A stretch of DNA of 64,000 nt. Origin: SPDF01 sp963812085. GTDB lineage: Bacteria; Gemmatimonadota; Gemmatimonadetes; Gemmatimonadales; GWC2-71-9. The DNA is taken from contig CAWETL010000006.1 in the NCBI GenBank assembly GCA_963812085.1, positions 248,001 through 312,000 of the forward strand, given 5' to 3'. A program made the translations under genes and the position numbers. Below, piece after piece: positions 9,030-17,588 of the stretch (its first letter is position 1; each line of letters begins with the position of its first letter). The notes under the pieces were generated by a model. That model did no database searches, had not been told where the DNA came from, and worked only from the letters and a program-made list of their open reading frames with translations.

Positions 9030-11048
9030 ATGCTCCCCTCCAACCTGACCGTCCTCTCCCACCCGCTGGTTCAGCACAAGATGGCCCTGCTCCGGGACAT
9101 CCAGACCCCGACCCGGGAATTCCGCCAGCTGGTGGGCGAGATCGCCAGCCTCCTGGCCTACGAAGCGACCAGGAACCTCGAGACCGAGCCGGTGTCGGTC
9201 ACCACCCCGCTCGAGACGATGCAGGGCCACCGGATCCCCAAGGATCGCATCGTCCTGGTCCCGATCCTCCGCGCCGGACTCGGCATGGTCGACGCCGTGG
9301 CCGCCCTCTTTCCCAACGCCGGCGTCGGGCACATCGGGCTCTACCGCAACGAGAAGACGCTCCAGCCCGTCAGCTACTACTTCAAGATTCCCCCCCTCGG
9401 CGGCGAAAAGGTCTACCTCGTTCTCGACCCGATGCTGGCCACCGGCGGCAGCGCGTCGGCGGCCATCGCCAAGCTCAAGGAGTCGGGCGCAAGGCGCATC
9501 CGGCTCATCTGCCTCGTGGCCGCCCCGGGGGGCGTGGAACGCATGATGAAGGATCACCCCGACGTGGCGGTGTTCGTCGCGGCGCTCGACCGCGAGCTCA
9601 ACGATCACGGATACATCCTGCCGGGGTTGGGCGACGCCGGGGATCGGCTGTTCGGGACGCGAATGAGGATCACCTTCTGGGGCGCTGCCGGTGGCCAGGT
9701 GACCGGCTCCATGCACCTCCTCGAAGCCGCCGGGGCACGGGTGCTGCTCGATGCCGGGCTCTTCCAGGGCCGCCGGGCGGAGACCCGCAAGCTCAACGCC
9801 GTGCTGCCCTTCGACGCCCGGCTGATCGACGCAGTGGTGGTGAGCCACGCCCATATCGACCACACCGGCCGCCTGCCGCTTCTCATCAAGGAGGGGTATC
9901 ACAACCCCATCGTGGCCACGCCGGCCACGCGTGATCTCTCGGGGGTGATGCTCCCCGACGCCGCGCACATCCAGGAAAGCGACTTCGAGTTCCTGAAGCG
10001 CCATGACCGGACCGGCCCCGAGGCGGAGCCGCTCTACAACATGGCCGACGCGGTCGCCGTGCAGGACCTGATGGAGGCGGTGCCGTACAACCGCCCCCAC
10101 CACATCCGGAAGAATCTCGTCACCTCGTTCCTCGAGGCGGGCCACATCCTGGGCTCGGCGTCGGTCGACATCCGGATCACCGAGGGCGCCGGCCACCGCC
10201 TGGTCTTTTCCGGCGACATCGGGCGGAACGGACTCCCCATTATCCGCGACCCGGTGCCGCCGTCGGGCGCCATCGACACCCTGATCATCGAGAGCACCTA
10301 CGGCGACCGGGACCACGAGTCGATCGCCGGCGCCGAGGAGAGGCTGGGCGACATCGTCCGCCGCGTCGCGGGCCGGGGCGGCAAGCTGCTGATCCCCGCC
10401 TTTGCCGTGGGGCGGACCCAGGAGCTGGTGTACGCGCTCCATTCCCTCTGGAACACGGGAAAGATTCCTGGCCTGCCGATCTACATCGACAGCCCGCTGG
10501 CCGTGAACGCCACCGAGGTCTTCCGGATGCACCCGGAGATCTTCGACAACCGGGAGCACTTCATCGAGAAGACGAAGGCACTCTTTGATTTCCCGCTGGT
10601 GACCTACGTGCGGGATGCGTCCGAGTCGAAGGCGCTCAATACCATGAACGGCCCGGCGGTCATCATCGCGGCGAGCGGCATGGCCGAGGCGGGGCGCATC
10701 CTCCACCACCTCAAGAACGGCATCGGCAGCCACAAGAACGTCGTGCTGTTCGTCGGCTTCCAGGGAGACCACACCCTTGGACGCCGGATCCAGGAAGGGG
10801 CGCGAGAGGTGAAGATCTTCGGCGAGATGTACCCGGTGGCGGCCGAGATCGAGACCATCGGCGGCTACTCGGCGCATGCCGACCGCACCGAGCTGCGCGA
10901 CTGGGTCCGGAAGATCGGCGGCCCCGTGAAGCGTGCCTTCGTGGTCCACGGCGAGAATCCCGCCCGCGAGGCGATGGCGAAGATCCTCACCGAAGAGGGC
11001 GTGAAGTCCGTGGTGCTGCCGGACCTCGGGCAGGGGTTCGATCTCTAG
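9030..11048 (+). CDS. upp: Uracil phosphoribosyltransferase fused in frame to a beta-CASP metallo-beta-lactamase RNase
   Basis: Residues 1-211 are a whole UPRT: VPILRAGLGMVD, the PRPP loop LDPMLATGGSASAAI, and the usual end GLGDAGDRLFGT. Without a stop the frame continues at residue 212 into a complete metallo-beta-lactamase/beta-CASP protein (MRITFWGAAGGQVTGS, HAHIDHTGRLP, SGDIGRNGLP, ESTYGDR, FAVGRTQEL, GYSAHADRTEL), a CPSF-type RNA nuclease. The junction ACGCGAATGAGG looks like a normal ATGA gene overlap with one extra A, so an assembly indel or a recent fusion are both possible. If the two are separate, the nuclease starts at 9663. UPRT salvages uracil to UMP. Confidence 0.9.
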   Translation: MLPSNLTVLSHPLVQHKMALLRDIQTPTREFRQLVGEIASLLAYEATRNLETEPVSVTTPLETMQGHRIPKDRIVLVPILRAGLGMVDAVAALFPNAGVGHIGLYRNEKTLQPVSYYFKIPPLGGEKVYLVLDPMLATGGSASAAIAKLKESGARRIRLICLVAAPGGVERMMKDHPDVAVFVAALDRELNDHGYILPGLGDAGDRLFGTRMRITFWGAAGGQVTGSMHLLEAAGARVLLDAGLFQGRRAETRKLNAVLPFDARLIDAVVVSHAHIDHTGRLPLLIKEGYHNPIVATPATRDLSGVMLPDAAHIQESDFEFLKRHDRTGPEAEPLYNMADAVAVQDLMEAVPYNRPHHIRKNLVTSFLEAGHILGSASVDIRITEGAGHRLVFSGDIGRNGLPIIRDPVPPSGAIDTLIIESTYGDRDHESIAGAEERLGDIVRRVAGRGGKLLIPAFAVGRTQELVYALHSLWNTGKIPGLPIYIDSPLAVNATEVFRMHPEIFDNREHFIEKTKALFDFPLVTYVRDASESKALNTMNGPAVIIAASGMAEAGRILHHLKNGIGSHKNVVLFVGFQGDHTLGRRIQEGAREVKIFGEMYPVAAEIETIGGYSAHADRTELRDWVRKIGGPVKRAFVVHGENPAREAMAKILTEEGVKSVVLPDLGQGFDL

Positions 11049-11633
11049 GTGAAGTGGATCAAGAATCTCCTCGGGTTCGGCCTCCTGGCCGTCGGGGTGG
11101 CCTACCTGGTGGCGTTCTTCTCGGTCCTGGCGGTCAGCCGGCAGGAGCAGGCACGGCCCGTCCCGGCCATCGTGGTGCTGGGGGCCGCCCAGTACAACGG
11201 CAAGCCGAGCCCCGTGCTCAAGGCACGACTCGATCACGCCGCCGCGCTCTACGCCGACAGCGTTGCACCGATCCTCGTGCTCACCGGCGGTGTCGCCACC
11301 GGCGACAAGACCAGCGAGGCCGAAGCCGCGGCGGCGTACCTGTCGAAGCAGGTGCCGCCGGTGGCGCTGGTGGTCCTCCCCGCCGGCCGCTCCACCGAGG
11401 AGTCGGTGGCCGCCGCCGCCGAGTGGTGCCGGGGGTACGGGATCACCGAGATCGTCGTCGTCAGCGACCCCTTCCACATGCTCCGGGTCCGCCTCGAGGC
11501 CCGCCGCCAGGGTCTCGTCGCGTGGACCAGCCCCACCCGTACCAGCCCCATCTCCGCCCACCTGGCCCGCGAGCTCCCGTACCTCATGGCCGAGGCGGCC
11601 AAGGTGCTCGTCTCCGGGGGCCGAGGGTCGTAG
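11049..11633 (+). CDS. YdcF/ElyC-like DUF218 membrane protein
   Basis: The GTG start follows the stop of the nuclease directly, so the genes are probably co-transcribed. There is an N-terminal membrane anchor (FGLLAVGVAYLVAFFSVLAV) and a DUF218 domain from about residue 38: AIVVLGAAQYNGKPSPVL, LVLTGGVATGDKTSEA, LPAGRSTEE and VVVSDPFHMLRV. Members include E. coli YdcF, ElyC (envelope polysaccharide homeostasis) and SanA (vancomycin sensitivity). A role in envelope biology is likely; no exact reaction can be assigned. The length of 194 residues is normal. Confidence 0.85.
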   Translation: MKWIKNLLGFGLLAVGVAYLVAFFSVLAVSRQEQARPVPAIVVLGAAQYNGKPSPVLKARLDHAAALYADSVAPILVLTGGVATGDKTSEAEAAAAYLSKQVPPVALVVLPAGRSTEESVAAAAEWCRGYGITEIVVVSDPFHMLRVRLEARRQGLVAWTSPTRTSPISAHLARELPYLMAEAAKVLVSGGRGS

Positions 11634-11707
11634 TCGAAGGGGCGGGGCTCTCGCCCTCCCGGACGGAAAGTCCTATGTTGGCAGGTCCCCTTGCCCCGGG
11701 AGGCCCG

Positions 11708-12091
11708 GTGATTCGCAGCGTCGTCGTGGTGCTGGGAAGCTTCTTCGTCATGGTGATGGTGGTGGTCGTCACCACGGCGCTGTCGGCCCGGGCGCTTCTC
11801 GGGCGCGGTGCGCCTGGCGCGTCGCCGACGCTCACGCCGGCGTACCTCGGCGTCAACCTTGCCTGCTCGGCGCTGGCCGCGCTGCTCGGCGGATGGTGCG
11901 CCGCCCACTTCGCCGCGGCGGCGCCCCAGGCGCACGCCCAGGCGCTCGCCGTCCTCATGGTCGCGATGAGCCTGGCATCGATGCGCCAGTCAGTGGCCGC
12001 CGGCCAGCCGCGCTGGTACGCTCTCGTCCTTCTGGTCGTCATGCCACTCGTGGTGTTGCTCGGCGGGCGAATCGCGGTGCCGCCATCCTGA
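11708..12091 (+). CDS. Small four-helix membrane protein, unknown
   Basis: 127 residues. The GTG at 11708 was chosen because GGGAGG lies about 5 nt upstream; an in-frame ATG at 11675 has no such site. Four hydrophobic stretches are visible (SVVVVLGSFFVMVMVVVVTT, GVNLACSALAALLGGWCAA, ALAVLMVAMSLAS, YALVLLVVMPLVVLL). I do not recognise a family. It lies 28 nt before a membrane-bound cytochrome c gene on the same strand. Confidence 0.65.
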   Translation: MIRSVVVVLGSFFVMVMVVVVTTALSARALLGRGAPGASPTLTPAYLGVNLACSALAALLGGWCAAHFAAAAPQAHAQALAVLMVAMSLASMRQSVAAGQPRWYALVLLVVMPLVVLLGGRIAVPPS

Positions 12092-12118
12092 ATCCTCCAG
12101 CACGGAGCCATTCCCCTC

Positions 12119-12991
12119 ATGCATCGCACGCTTCGATGGCTGCGGAACATCGTCGTCACCCTAGTCGTGTTGCTGCTCCTGTTCGCGGCGGCCGTCTACG
12201 CACGCGCCGAGTGGATTCTCCGCCGGAGCTACGATGAGCCGCTTGTCTCCATCCCGATTCCGACCGATTCCGCCTCCATTGCCGAGGGGGGCCGGCTGGC
12301 GCTGGTCCACGGCTGTCGGGGGTGTCACACCAACACGCTCACCGGCGAGTTTCTTGTCGACGATCCCCTGCTCGCGCGGCTCGTCGCCCCCAATCTCACG
12401 GCCTCGGTGCGGCGGTACTCCGACCCCGAGCTCGTGCGCATCATTCGGCGGGGCGTGCGCCCCAACGGCAGGAGCGTCTGGGCCATGGCCTCGGAGATGT
12501 ACGCCCCGCTTTCCGATGCGGACCTGGGCCGGATTCTCGCGTACATCCGCAGCTTGCCCGAGGCGCCCGGCCCGGACCCGATGTTGCGGCTCGGGCCCCT
12601 CGGACGGTTCGGCATCACGGTTGGCCAGTTCACCTCCGCCGCGGCGCTGGTCCGGGAGACCGATTCGCTCACCGCCGCCGGCGCCTTCCCCGGCTCGGGA
12701 GAGCCCAACGCCGAGGGCGCCTACCTGGTCAGGACATCCTGCCCGGAGTGCCACGGCCTGCGGCTCGAGGGGTTCGACTCGGTCCCCGACCTCCGGATCG
12801 CGGCGGGTTACACCCTTGAGCAGTTTGCCCACTTCTTCAAGACCGGCGAGGCGCTGGGCGGCCGGGAGTTGAAGACGATGAGCAACATGGCGCGGAGCCG
12901 CTTCAGCCACCTCACCGATACGGAGGTGGCGGCCATCCACGGATACCTGGTGGCCCGGGCGGCGGCGTTGCCCGCCCCGGCCACTCCGTGA
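12119..12991 (+). CDS. Membrane-anchored diheme cytochrome c
   Basis: 290 residues with an N-terminal anchor (IVVTLVVLLLLFAAAVYA) and two heme-binding motifs, CRGCH near residue 64 and CPECH near residue 204, each in a class I cytochrome c domain. Methionine ligands probably lie in AMASEMYAPL and KTMSNMARSRF. Such proteins carry electrons in the periplasm, or form the cytochrome subunit of a dehydrogenase. The molybdenum hydroxylase at 15 kb could be a partner, since IorAB-type enzymes often use a cytochrome acceptor; that link is inference. Confidence 0.9.
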   Translation: MHRTLRWLRNIVVTLVVLLLLFAAAVYARAEWILRRSYDEPLVSIPIPTDSASIAEGGRLALVHGCRGCHTNTLTGEFLVDDPLLARLVAPNLTASVRRYSDPELVRIIRRGVRPNGRSVWAMASEMYAPLSDADLGRILAYIRSLPEAPGPDPMLRLGPLGRFGITVGQFTSAAALVRETDSLTAAGAFPGSGEPNAEGAYLVRTSCPECHGLRLEGFDSVPDLRIAAGYTLEQFAHFFKTGEALGGRELKTMSNMARSRFSHLTDTEVAAIHGYLVARAAALPAPATP

Positions 12992-13026
12992 TGTCGGGCG
13001 TATCAATTCCCTGAGCGGAGGCTGTC

Positions 13027-13182
13027 ATGAACGGTTCGAACACAGTCGCCAAGGCCGGCATCGGGTTCGGCAGCGCGCTCGCGATCACGATCTCCTGGAG
13101 CGTCAACCATTCCATCCTGTGGGCCATCCTCCACGGGCTGTTCGGCTGGTTCTACGTCATCTACTACGCGATCCGCTACTGA
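13027..13182 (+). CDS. 51-residue conserved-looking small membrane protein
   Basis: Starts with MNGSNTVAKAGIGFG and runs through one long hydrophobic segment (ALAITISWSVNHSILWAILH, then GLFGWFYVIYYAIRY). GGAGG lies 6 nt before the ATG. I recall short unnamed proteins of this kind (SILWAILHG..FYVIYY) in diverse bacteria, but no function is known. It falls between the cytochrome c and the next gene without large gaps, so it is probably expressed with them. Confidence 0.65.
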   Translation: MNGSNTVAKAGIGFGSALAITISWSVNHSILWAILHGLFGWFYVIYYAIRY

Positions 13183-13198
13183 CCCCGGGAGGATGCGC

Positions 13199-13759
13199 AT
13201 GGCGAGGATGAAGAGCTATCGGCTCGACCGCGTGATGGTCGAGCGTGGTGAGGCGCACGCGGCGCAGTGGACCTTTGCCGGCGAGTCCGTGAGCGGCACC
13301 GAGCAGTGGTATGGCGTGACCGACGGGAACTACCCGCGGAACAACAAGTGGGAGTTCGTGCTGCGGATGCCCAAGGCGGCGGGGGAGCGAATCGAGGTGC
13401 GGCCGCGGAGCACGCCCAAGGTCAAGGCGTGGTCGGAACTCACCGACCGATCCCTCACGTTCATGCGGGCCACCATGCCCGCCGCCCGTGGCAAGCGCTA
13501 CTGCCAGGTGGCGCTGGCCGACGTCAGCGGCGAGAAGACCAAGGACGTGGTCCGGACCGATCAGCGCCATCTTCTTCCCAAATGGCTCGACGCCGCGAGC
13601 CACCGGCTCCGCGCCAAGGAGAGCGTGCGCCGCACCAAGGGCACCGACGGCAACGCCCTCGTGGCCCTCGTGCAGGACGACGACCACGAGATGATGATCC
13701 GGCTCTTCTTTGCCCTGAAGGTGTGGGTGCTCAAGGAAGGGTTCGCGCTGAAGGAGTAA
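13199..13759 (+). CDS. Conserved hypothetical protein
   Basis: 186 residues, soluble and basic. GGGAGG sits 6 nt before the ATG at 13199, which is better spaced than the ATG at 13193 directly after it. No domain is recognised. Visible stretches are GTEQWYGVTDGNYPRNNKWEF, RSTPKVKAWSELTDRSLTF, and an acidic QDDDHEMMIRLFFALKVWVL near the end. The stop is followed in 45 nt by another membrane protein gene on the same strand. Confidence 0.6.
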   Translation: MARMKSYRLDRVMVERGEAHAAQWTFAGESVSGTEQWYGVTDGNYPRNNKWEFVLRMPKAAGERIEVRPRSTPKVKAWSELTDRSLTFMRATMPAARGKRYCQVALADVSGEKTKDVVRTDQRHLLPKWLDAASHRLRAKESVRRTKGTDGNALVALVQDDDHEMMIRLFFALKVWVLKEGFALKE

Positions 13760-13803
13760 CTGGGCAGCTTTCCGAACGTGTCACCCCCGAGCAAGGAGTC
13801 CCA

Positions 13804-14319
13804 ATGACCGTGCTGTTCCTCGTCATGCGCGTCGTCCACATTCTCGTCGGCGTCTACTGGGCCGGCACCATCATCTTCGTGGCCACCCTGCTCATGCCCA
13901 GCGTGCGCGACGCCGGGCCGGAGGGGGGCAAGGTCAACCTGGCCCTCATGCGTCGCGGATACATGAACATCCTCCCCGTGGTGGCCGTGCTCACCATCCT
14001 CTCGGGCTTCTGGCTCTACTGGCACGACATGGTGACGAGCGGCGGCACGTGGGCGGGATCGATGTCGGCACGGATCTACGGCGTCGGGGCGGTGGCCGCG
14101 CTGGTGGGCTTCGTGATCGGGATCTTCGTGATGCGGCCGAACGCGATGAAGCTCCGTGCCATGATGGAGGCGATGCCCAACACCCCCGAGGGGCCGGCGC
14201 GCGCGGCGCTCATGGCCGACATGAACGGGCCCCGAGCCAAGATGGCGGCGGCGGCCCCGCGGGTCGCGACGCTGCTCGCCATCGCGGTCGTCTGCATGGC
14301 GGTCGCGCGGTACTTGTAG
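13804..14319 (+). CDS. Four-helix membrane protein (CopD/DUF2269-like)
   Basis: 171 residues with four membrane helices: VVHILVGVYWAGTIIFVATL, MNILPVVAVLTILSGFWLYW, GVGAVAALVGFVIGIFVM and VATLLAIAVVCMAVARYL. The start VVHILVGVYWAG and the spacing of helices resemble CopD/DUF2269-type proteins, but I cannot see copper or heme ligands beyond the first-helix histidine. AAGGAG lies 6-7 nt before the ATG. The role is unknown; exchange of small molecules or a redox role are both possible. Confidence 0.6.
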   Translation: MTVLFLVMRVVHILVGVYWAGTIIFVATLLMPSVRDAGPEGGKVNLALMRRGYMNILPVVAVLTILSGFWLYWHDMVTSGGTWAGSMSARIYGVGAVAALVGFVIGIFVMRPNAMKLRAMMEAMPNTPEGPARAALMADMNGPRAKMAAAAPRVATLLAIAVVCMAVARYL

Positions 14320-14324
14320 TCGTC

Positions 14325-14403
14325 CCCCCTCTCCACATGGTGGAGAGGGGGACAGGGGGTGAGGTCTACGAGAACGATGGACCCCGGCTTGCGCCGGGGT
14401 GAC
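14325..14403. repeat. Two dispersed palindromes in tandem
   Basis: At 14325-14351, CCCCCTCTCCAC and GTGGAGAGGGGG pair perfectly around a 3-nt loop; the tail reads ACAGGGGGTGAGG. The same unit is at 34702-34742. At 14378-14403 there is a GGACCCCGGC..GCCGGGGTGAC palindrome related to those at 3534 and 34897. The two kinds occur together both here and near 34.7-34.9 kb. Both are types seen between genes in many environmental bacteria. Confidence 0.7.
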
Positions 14404-14453
14404 GGCCGGGGAAGCTGGAAAGCAACAACGTCCGAATTGGAATGAGGAGTGTC

Positions 14454-14886
14454 ATGCGGTTCAAGAAGATGCGCTCGATGGCCCTCGCGACTCTGCTCGT
14501 GGCGGCCTGTCACCACAGCGCCGGCGAGACCAGTAGTCCGGCTCCTGCCCCGACCATCGAAGGGGTCGAGTGGAAGCTGGTGGATCTCAACGGCAAGGCC
14601 GCCGGCAAGGGCGCCGACGGCCAGCCGGCCACGCTCACGCTCACCGCCGCCGGCACCCGCGCCAACGGCTATGCCGGCTGCAACCGGTTCTTCGGGAGCT
14701 ACACCCTCACGGGGAGCGCGCTCAAGTTCGGCCTGCTGGGCATGACGCGCATGGCCTGCCCCGGCTCCGACACCCTCGAGACCAGCTACACCAAGGCGCT
14801 CGCCGCCACCACCAGCCAGCGCTTGACCAAGGGAAAGCTCGAATTGCTGGCCGGGATCGGTGGTGGTGGCCCGGTTCGAGAAGTAG
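14454..14886 (+). CDS. META/HslJ-domain lipoprotein, probable frameshift at C-terminus
   Basis: The lipobox LLVAAC is near residue 20, so this should be an outer-membrane or periplasmic lipoprotein. The META domain has the hallmarks VEWKLVDLNGKA, ANGYAGCNRFFGSYTL and MTRMACPGSDTLE. The expected ending LELLAG..VVARFEK-stop is split: the main frame runs on past GIGGGGPVREVG, while VVARFEK and a TAG (14884-14886) lie in another frame, across a GGT repeat near 14862-14871. HslJ-type proteins are linked to heat or antibiotic resistance in some species, but the activity is unknown. AGGAG before the ATG at 14454 supports that start. Confidence 0.7.
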
Positions 14887-14938
14887 GAGCACACAAGTTG
14901 GATCACTTCGTCACCACGCCAACTCTTCGGAGGTCGTC

Positions 14939-15394
14939 TTGACCGCCTTTACCATCAACGGCAAGAAGGTTGATTCGTCCGCCGCACCGGACACCCCGCT
15001 TCTCTGGGTGATTCGGGAAGACCTGGCGATGACCGGTACCAAGTTCGGCTGTGGCATCGGGCAGTGCGGGGCCTGCACCGTGCACGTCGATGGCGCCGCG
15101 GTCCGCTCCTGCCAGACCCCTGTTTCGACGGTGGAGGGGAAGACCATCCTGACCATCGAGGGGCTATCCGACGACGGCAGTCACCCCCTGCAGTTGGCCT
15201 GGATCGAGGAGCAGGTGCCGCAGTGCGGCTACTGTCAGTCGGGACAGATCATGTCGGCGGCGGCGCTGCTCACCAAGACCCCCAACCCCGCCGATTCCGA
15301 AATCGACGCGGCCATGGCCGGCAACATCTGCCGCTGCGGCACCTACCAGCGCATCCGCAAGGCGATTCACCGCGCGGCGGGAGGTGCCGCATGA
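14939..15394 (+). CDS. iorA: Molybdenum hydroxylase [2Fe-2S] small subunit (IorA type)
   Basis: 151 residues. TTG start with GGAGG 6 nt upstream. The plant-type [2Fe-2S] site is CGIGQCGACTVH and the helical second cluster is CGYCQSGQIM..ICRCGTYQRI. This is the layout of the small subunit of isoquinoline 1-oxidoreductase and aldehyde/xanthine dehydrogenase relatives; it passes electrons from the molybdenum centre. The ATGA overlap with the next gene shows translational coupling to the catalytic subunit. Confidence 0.92.
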   Translation: MTAFTINGKKVDSSAAPDTPLLWVIREDLAMTGTKFGCGIGQCGACTVHVDGAAVRSCQTPVSTVEGKTILTIEGLSDDGSHPLQLAWIEEQVPQCGYCQSGQIMSAAALLTKTPNPADSEIDAAMAGNICRCGTYQRIRKAIHRAAGGAA

Positions 15395-17535
15395 GCCGCG
15401 CCGACCTCACCCGCCGGGACTTCGTGCGCGCCGGCCTCGCGGCCGGCGCCGGCCTCACGCTCGCCATTCACCTCCCGGGCTGCTCGCCGCGGGCGCCGGC
15501 CGTCGCCGGCCCGCCGTTCGTGCCGAACGCCTGGCTCAAGATCGGCACCGACGGCGTCGTGACGGTCGTGGTGGACAAGTCCGAGATGGGCCAGGGGGTG
15601 CTCACCTCCCTGCCCCAGATGATCATGGAGGAACTCGACGGCGACTGGACCACCGTCAGGATCGAGCAGGCACCCGCCGGTCCGCAATACATCAATCCCG
15701 CCTTCGGGCTGCAGGGCACCGGCGGCAGCAGCAGCGTCAGCAGCTCGATGATGCCGCTTCGGGAAGCCGGCGCCAAGGCGCGCGCCATGCTCATCGCCGC
15801 CGCCGCGCAGCAGTGGGGCATCGATCCATCCGCCTGCTCCACCGAGGGTGGCTACGTGCGGGAGACGGGCAAGCGGCGCAAGCTGGGCTACGGTGAACTC
15901 ACCGTGGCCGCCGCCGCGATGCCGGTGCCGACGACCGTCACGCTCAAGGACCCGAAGGACTTCAAGCTGATCGGCAAGCCGGTCAAGCGGCTCGACCTCA
16001 AGGGCAAGGTGAACGGCACGGCGGGATACGGCATCGACGCCCACGCCGACGGCATGCTGGTGGCCGTGGTGGCGCGCGCCCCCGTCCTCGGCGCCAAGGC
16101 AACCGGCTTCTCGGCGGAGTCGGCGCTCGCCGTGCCCGGCGTGAAGCAGGTGGTGCAGATCGACAACGGCGTGGCAGTCGTGGCCACCGGATACTGGGCC
16201 GCGATGAAGGGGCGGGAGGCGCTGCAGGTCACCTGGAGCAAGAGTCCGATGGCGGGCGTAAACAGTGCGGGCCTCTCGGCCAAGCTCGCGGCGCTCTCTC
16301 GCAAGCCGGGGGTCACCGCGCGCCACGACGGGGACCCCGCCGGGGCTTTCCGCGACGCCTCCACCCGGGTCGAGGCGACGTACGAGGTGCCCTACCTCGC
16401 GCACGCCTGCATGGAGCCGATGAACTGCACCGCGTGGGTCGAGCCCGACAAGTGCACCGTCTGGGCGCCCACCCAGTTCCAGTCCGGCGGCGGCCTCGGC
16501 GTGCAGGGAATCGCGGCCAAGCTCACCGGCCTGCCGGCGAGCGCGGTCACGGTGCATACCACCTTCCTCGGGGGAGGATTCGGGCGCCGTTTCGAACTGG
16601 ACTTCGTCATCGACGCAGTGCAGGCGTCGAAGGCCGTCGGCGCGCCCGTCAAGGTCATTTGGCCCCGGGAAGACGACGTGCACCACGACTTCTTCCGTCC
16701 CACGGCATTCAGCAGGTTTTCCGCGGGACTCGACGCCGGCAAGCAGCCGGTGGCCTGGTCGCAGACCGTCGTCTCCACCTCCACCATGAAGCGGTTCGAG
16801 GCGGTCTTCGGGCCGCTGCCAAACGGACTGGACATCGACGCGGTGGACAGCGCCGCCAACATCGCCTACGCCATCCCGAACCTCCACACGGCCTGGGTCG
16901 ATGCCGAGCTCGGCGTGCCGGTCGGTTTCTGGCGCTCGGTCGGCAACTCGCAGAACGGGTTCTTCGCCGAGGGCTTCATCGACGAACTGGCCCACGCGGC
17001 GGGGGCGGACCCCTACGAGTTCCGCCGGAGGCTCCTCGCCAAGGCCCCGCGCCATCTCGGCGTGCTTGAGCTGGCCGCCACCAAGGCCGGGTGGGGCACC
17101 CCGCTGCCCGCGGGCCGCGGACGGGGCATCGCCGTGGTGAAGTCGTTCGAGAGCTACGTGGCGGAGGTGGCGGAGGTGTCGGTCGAGAACGGCAAGGTGC
17201 GGGTGCATCGGGTGGTCTGCGCAGTGGACTGCGGCGTGGTGGTCAATCCCGACATCGTCGCGGCGCAGATGGAAAGCGCCATCGTCTTCGGGCTCACGGC
17301 GGCGCTCTACGGCAGGATCACCATCGAGAACGGCGCCGTCGTGCAGGGCAACTTCGACACCTACCCGATGCTCCGCATCGACGAGATGCCGGTGGTGGAG
17401 GTGCACATCGTCCCGAGCACGGAAAAGCCGAGCGGGGTGGGCGAGCCCGGCACCCCGCCGATCGCGCCGGCAGTGGTCAACGCCATTTACGCCGCCACCG
17501 GAAAGCGGATCAGGAAGCTGCCGATCGAGGTCTAG
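15391..17535 (+). CDS. iorB: Molybdopterin-binding hydroxylase large subunit (IorB type), Tat-exported
   Basis: 714 residues. The start carries a twin-arginine signal (TRRDFVRAGLAAGAGL), so the enzyme is folded in the cytoplasm and exported. The aldehyde oxidase/xanthine dehydrogenase molybdopterin fold is shown by DKSEMGQGVLTSLPQMI, QGTGGSSSV, EVPYLAHACMEPMNCTAWV, LGGGFGRRFELDF, GFWRSVGNSQNGFFAE and the conserved glutamate region GEPGTPPIAPAVVNA. Family members hydroxylate N-heterocycles or oxidise aldehydes with a molybdenum-cytosine dinucleotide cofactor and use quinone or cytochrome acceptors. Length and domains are normal. The substrate cannot be predicted. Confidence 0.92.
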   Translation: MSRADLTRRDFVRAGLAAGAGLTLAIHLPGCSPRAPAVAGPPFVPNAWLKIGTDGVVTVVVDKSEMGQGVLTSLPQMIMEELDGDWTTVRIEQAPAGPQYINPAFGLQGTGGSSSVSSSMMPLREAGAKARAMLIAAAAQQWGIDPSACSTEGGYVRETGKRRKLGYGELTVAAAAMPVPTTVTLKDPKDFKLIGKPVKRLDLKGKVNGTAGYGIDAHADGMLVAVVARAPVLGAKATGFSAESALAVPGVKQVVQIDNGVAVVATGYWAAMKGREALQVTWSKSPMAGVNSAGLSAKLAALSRKPGVTARHDGDPAGAFRDASTRVEATYEVPYLAHACMEPMNCTAWVEPDKCTVWAPTQFQSGGGLGVQGIAAKLTGLPASAVTVHTTFLGGGFGRRFELDFVIDAVQASKAVGAPVKVIWPREDDVHHDFFRPTAFSRFSAGLDAGKQPVAWSQTVVSTSTMKRFEAVFGPLPNGLDIDAVDSAANIAYAIPNLHTAWVDAELGVPVGFWRSVGNSQNGFFAEGFIDELAHAAGADPYEFRRRLLAKAPRHLGVLELAATKAGWGTPLPAGRGRGIAVVKSFESYVAEVAEVSVENGKVRVHRVVCAVDCGVVVNPDIVAAQMESAIVFGLTAALYGRITIENGAVVQGNFDTYPMLRIDEMPVVEVHIVPSTEKPSGVGEPGTPPIAPAVVNAIYAATGKRIRKLPIEV

Positions 17536-17588
17536 TCCGGGACGGAACGGGGCGGCGCGAGTCCGACGGAGTATCTTCCGGGGTGACC

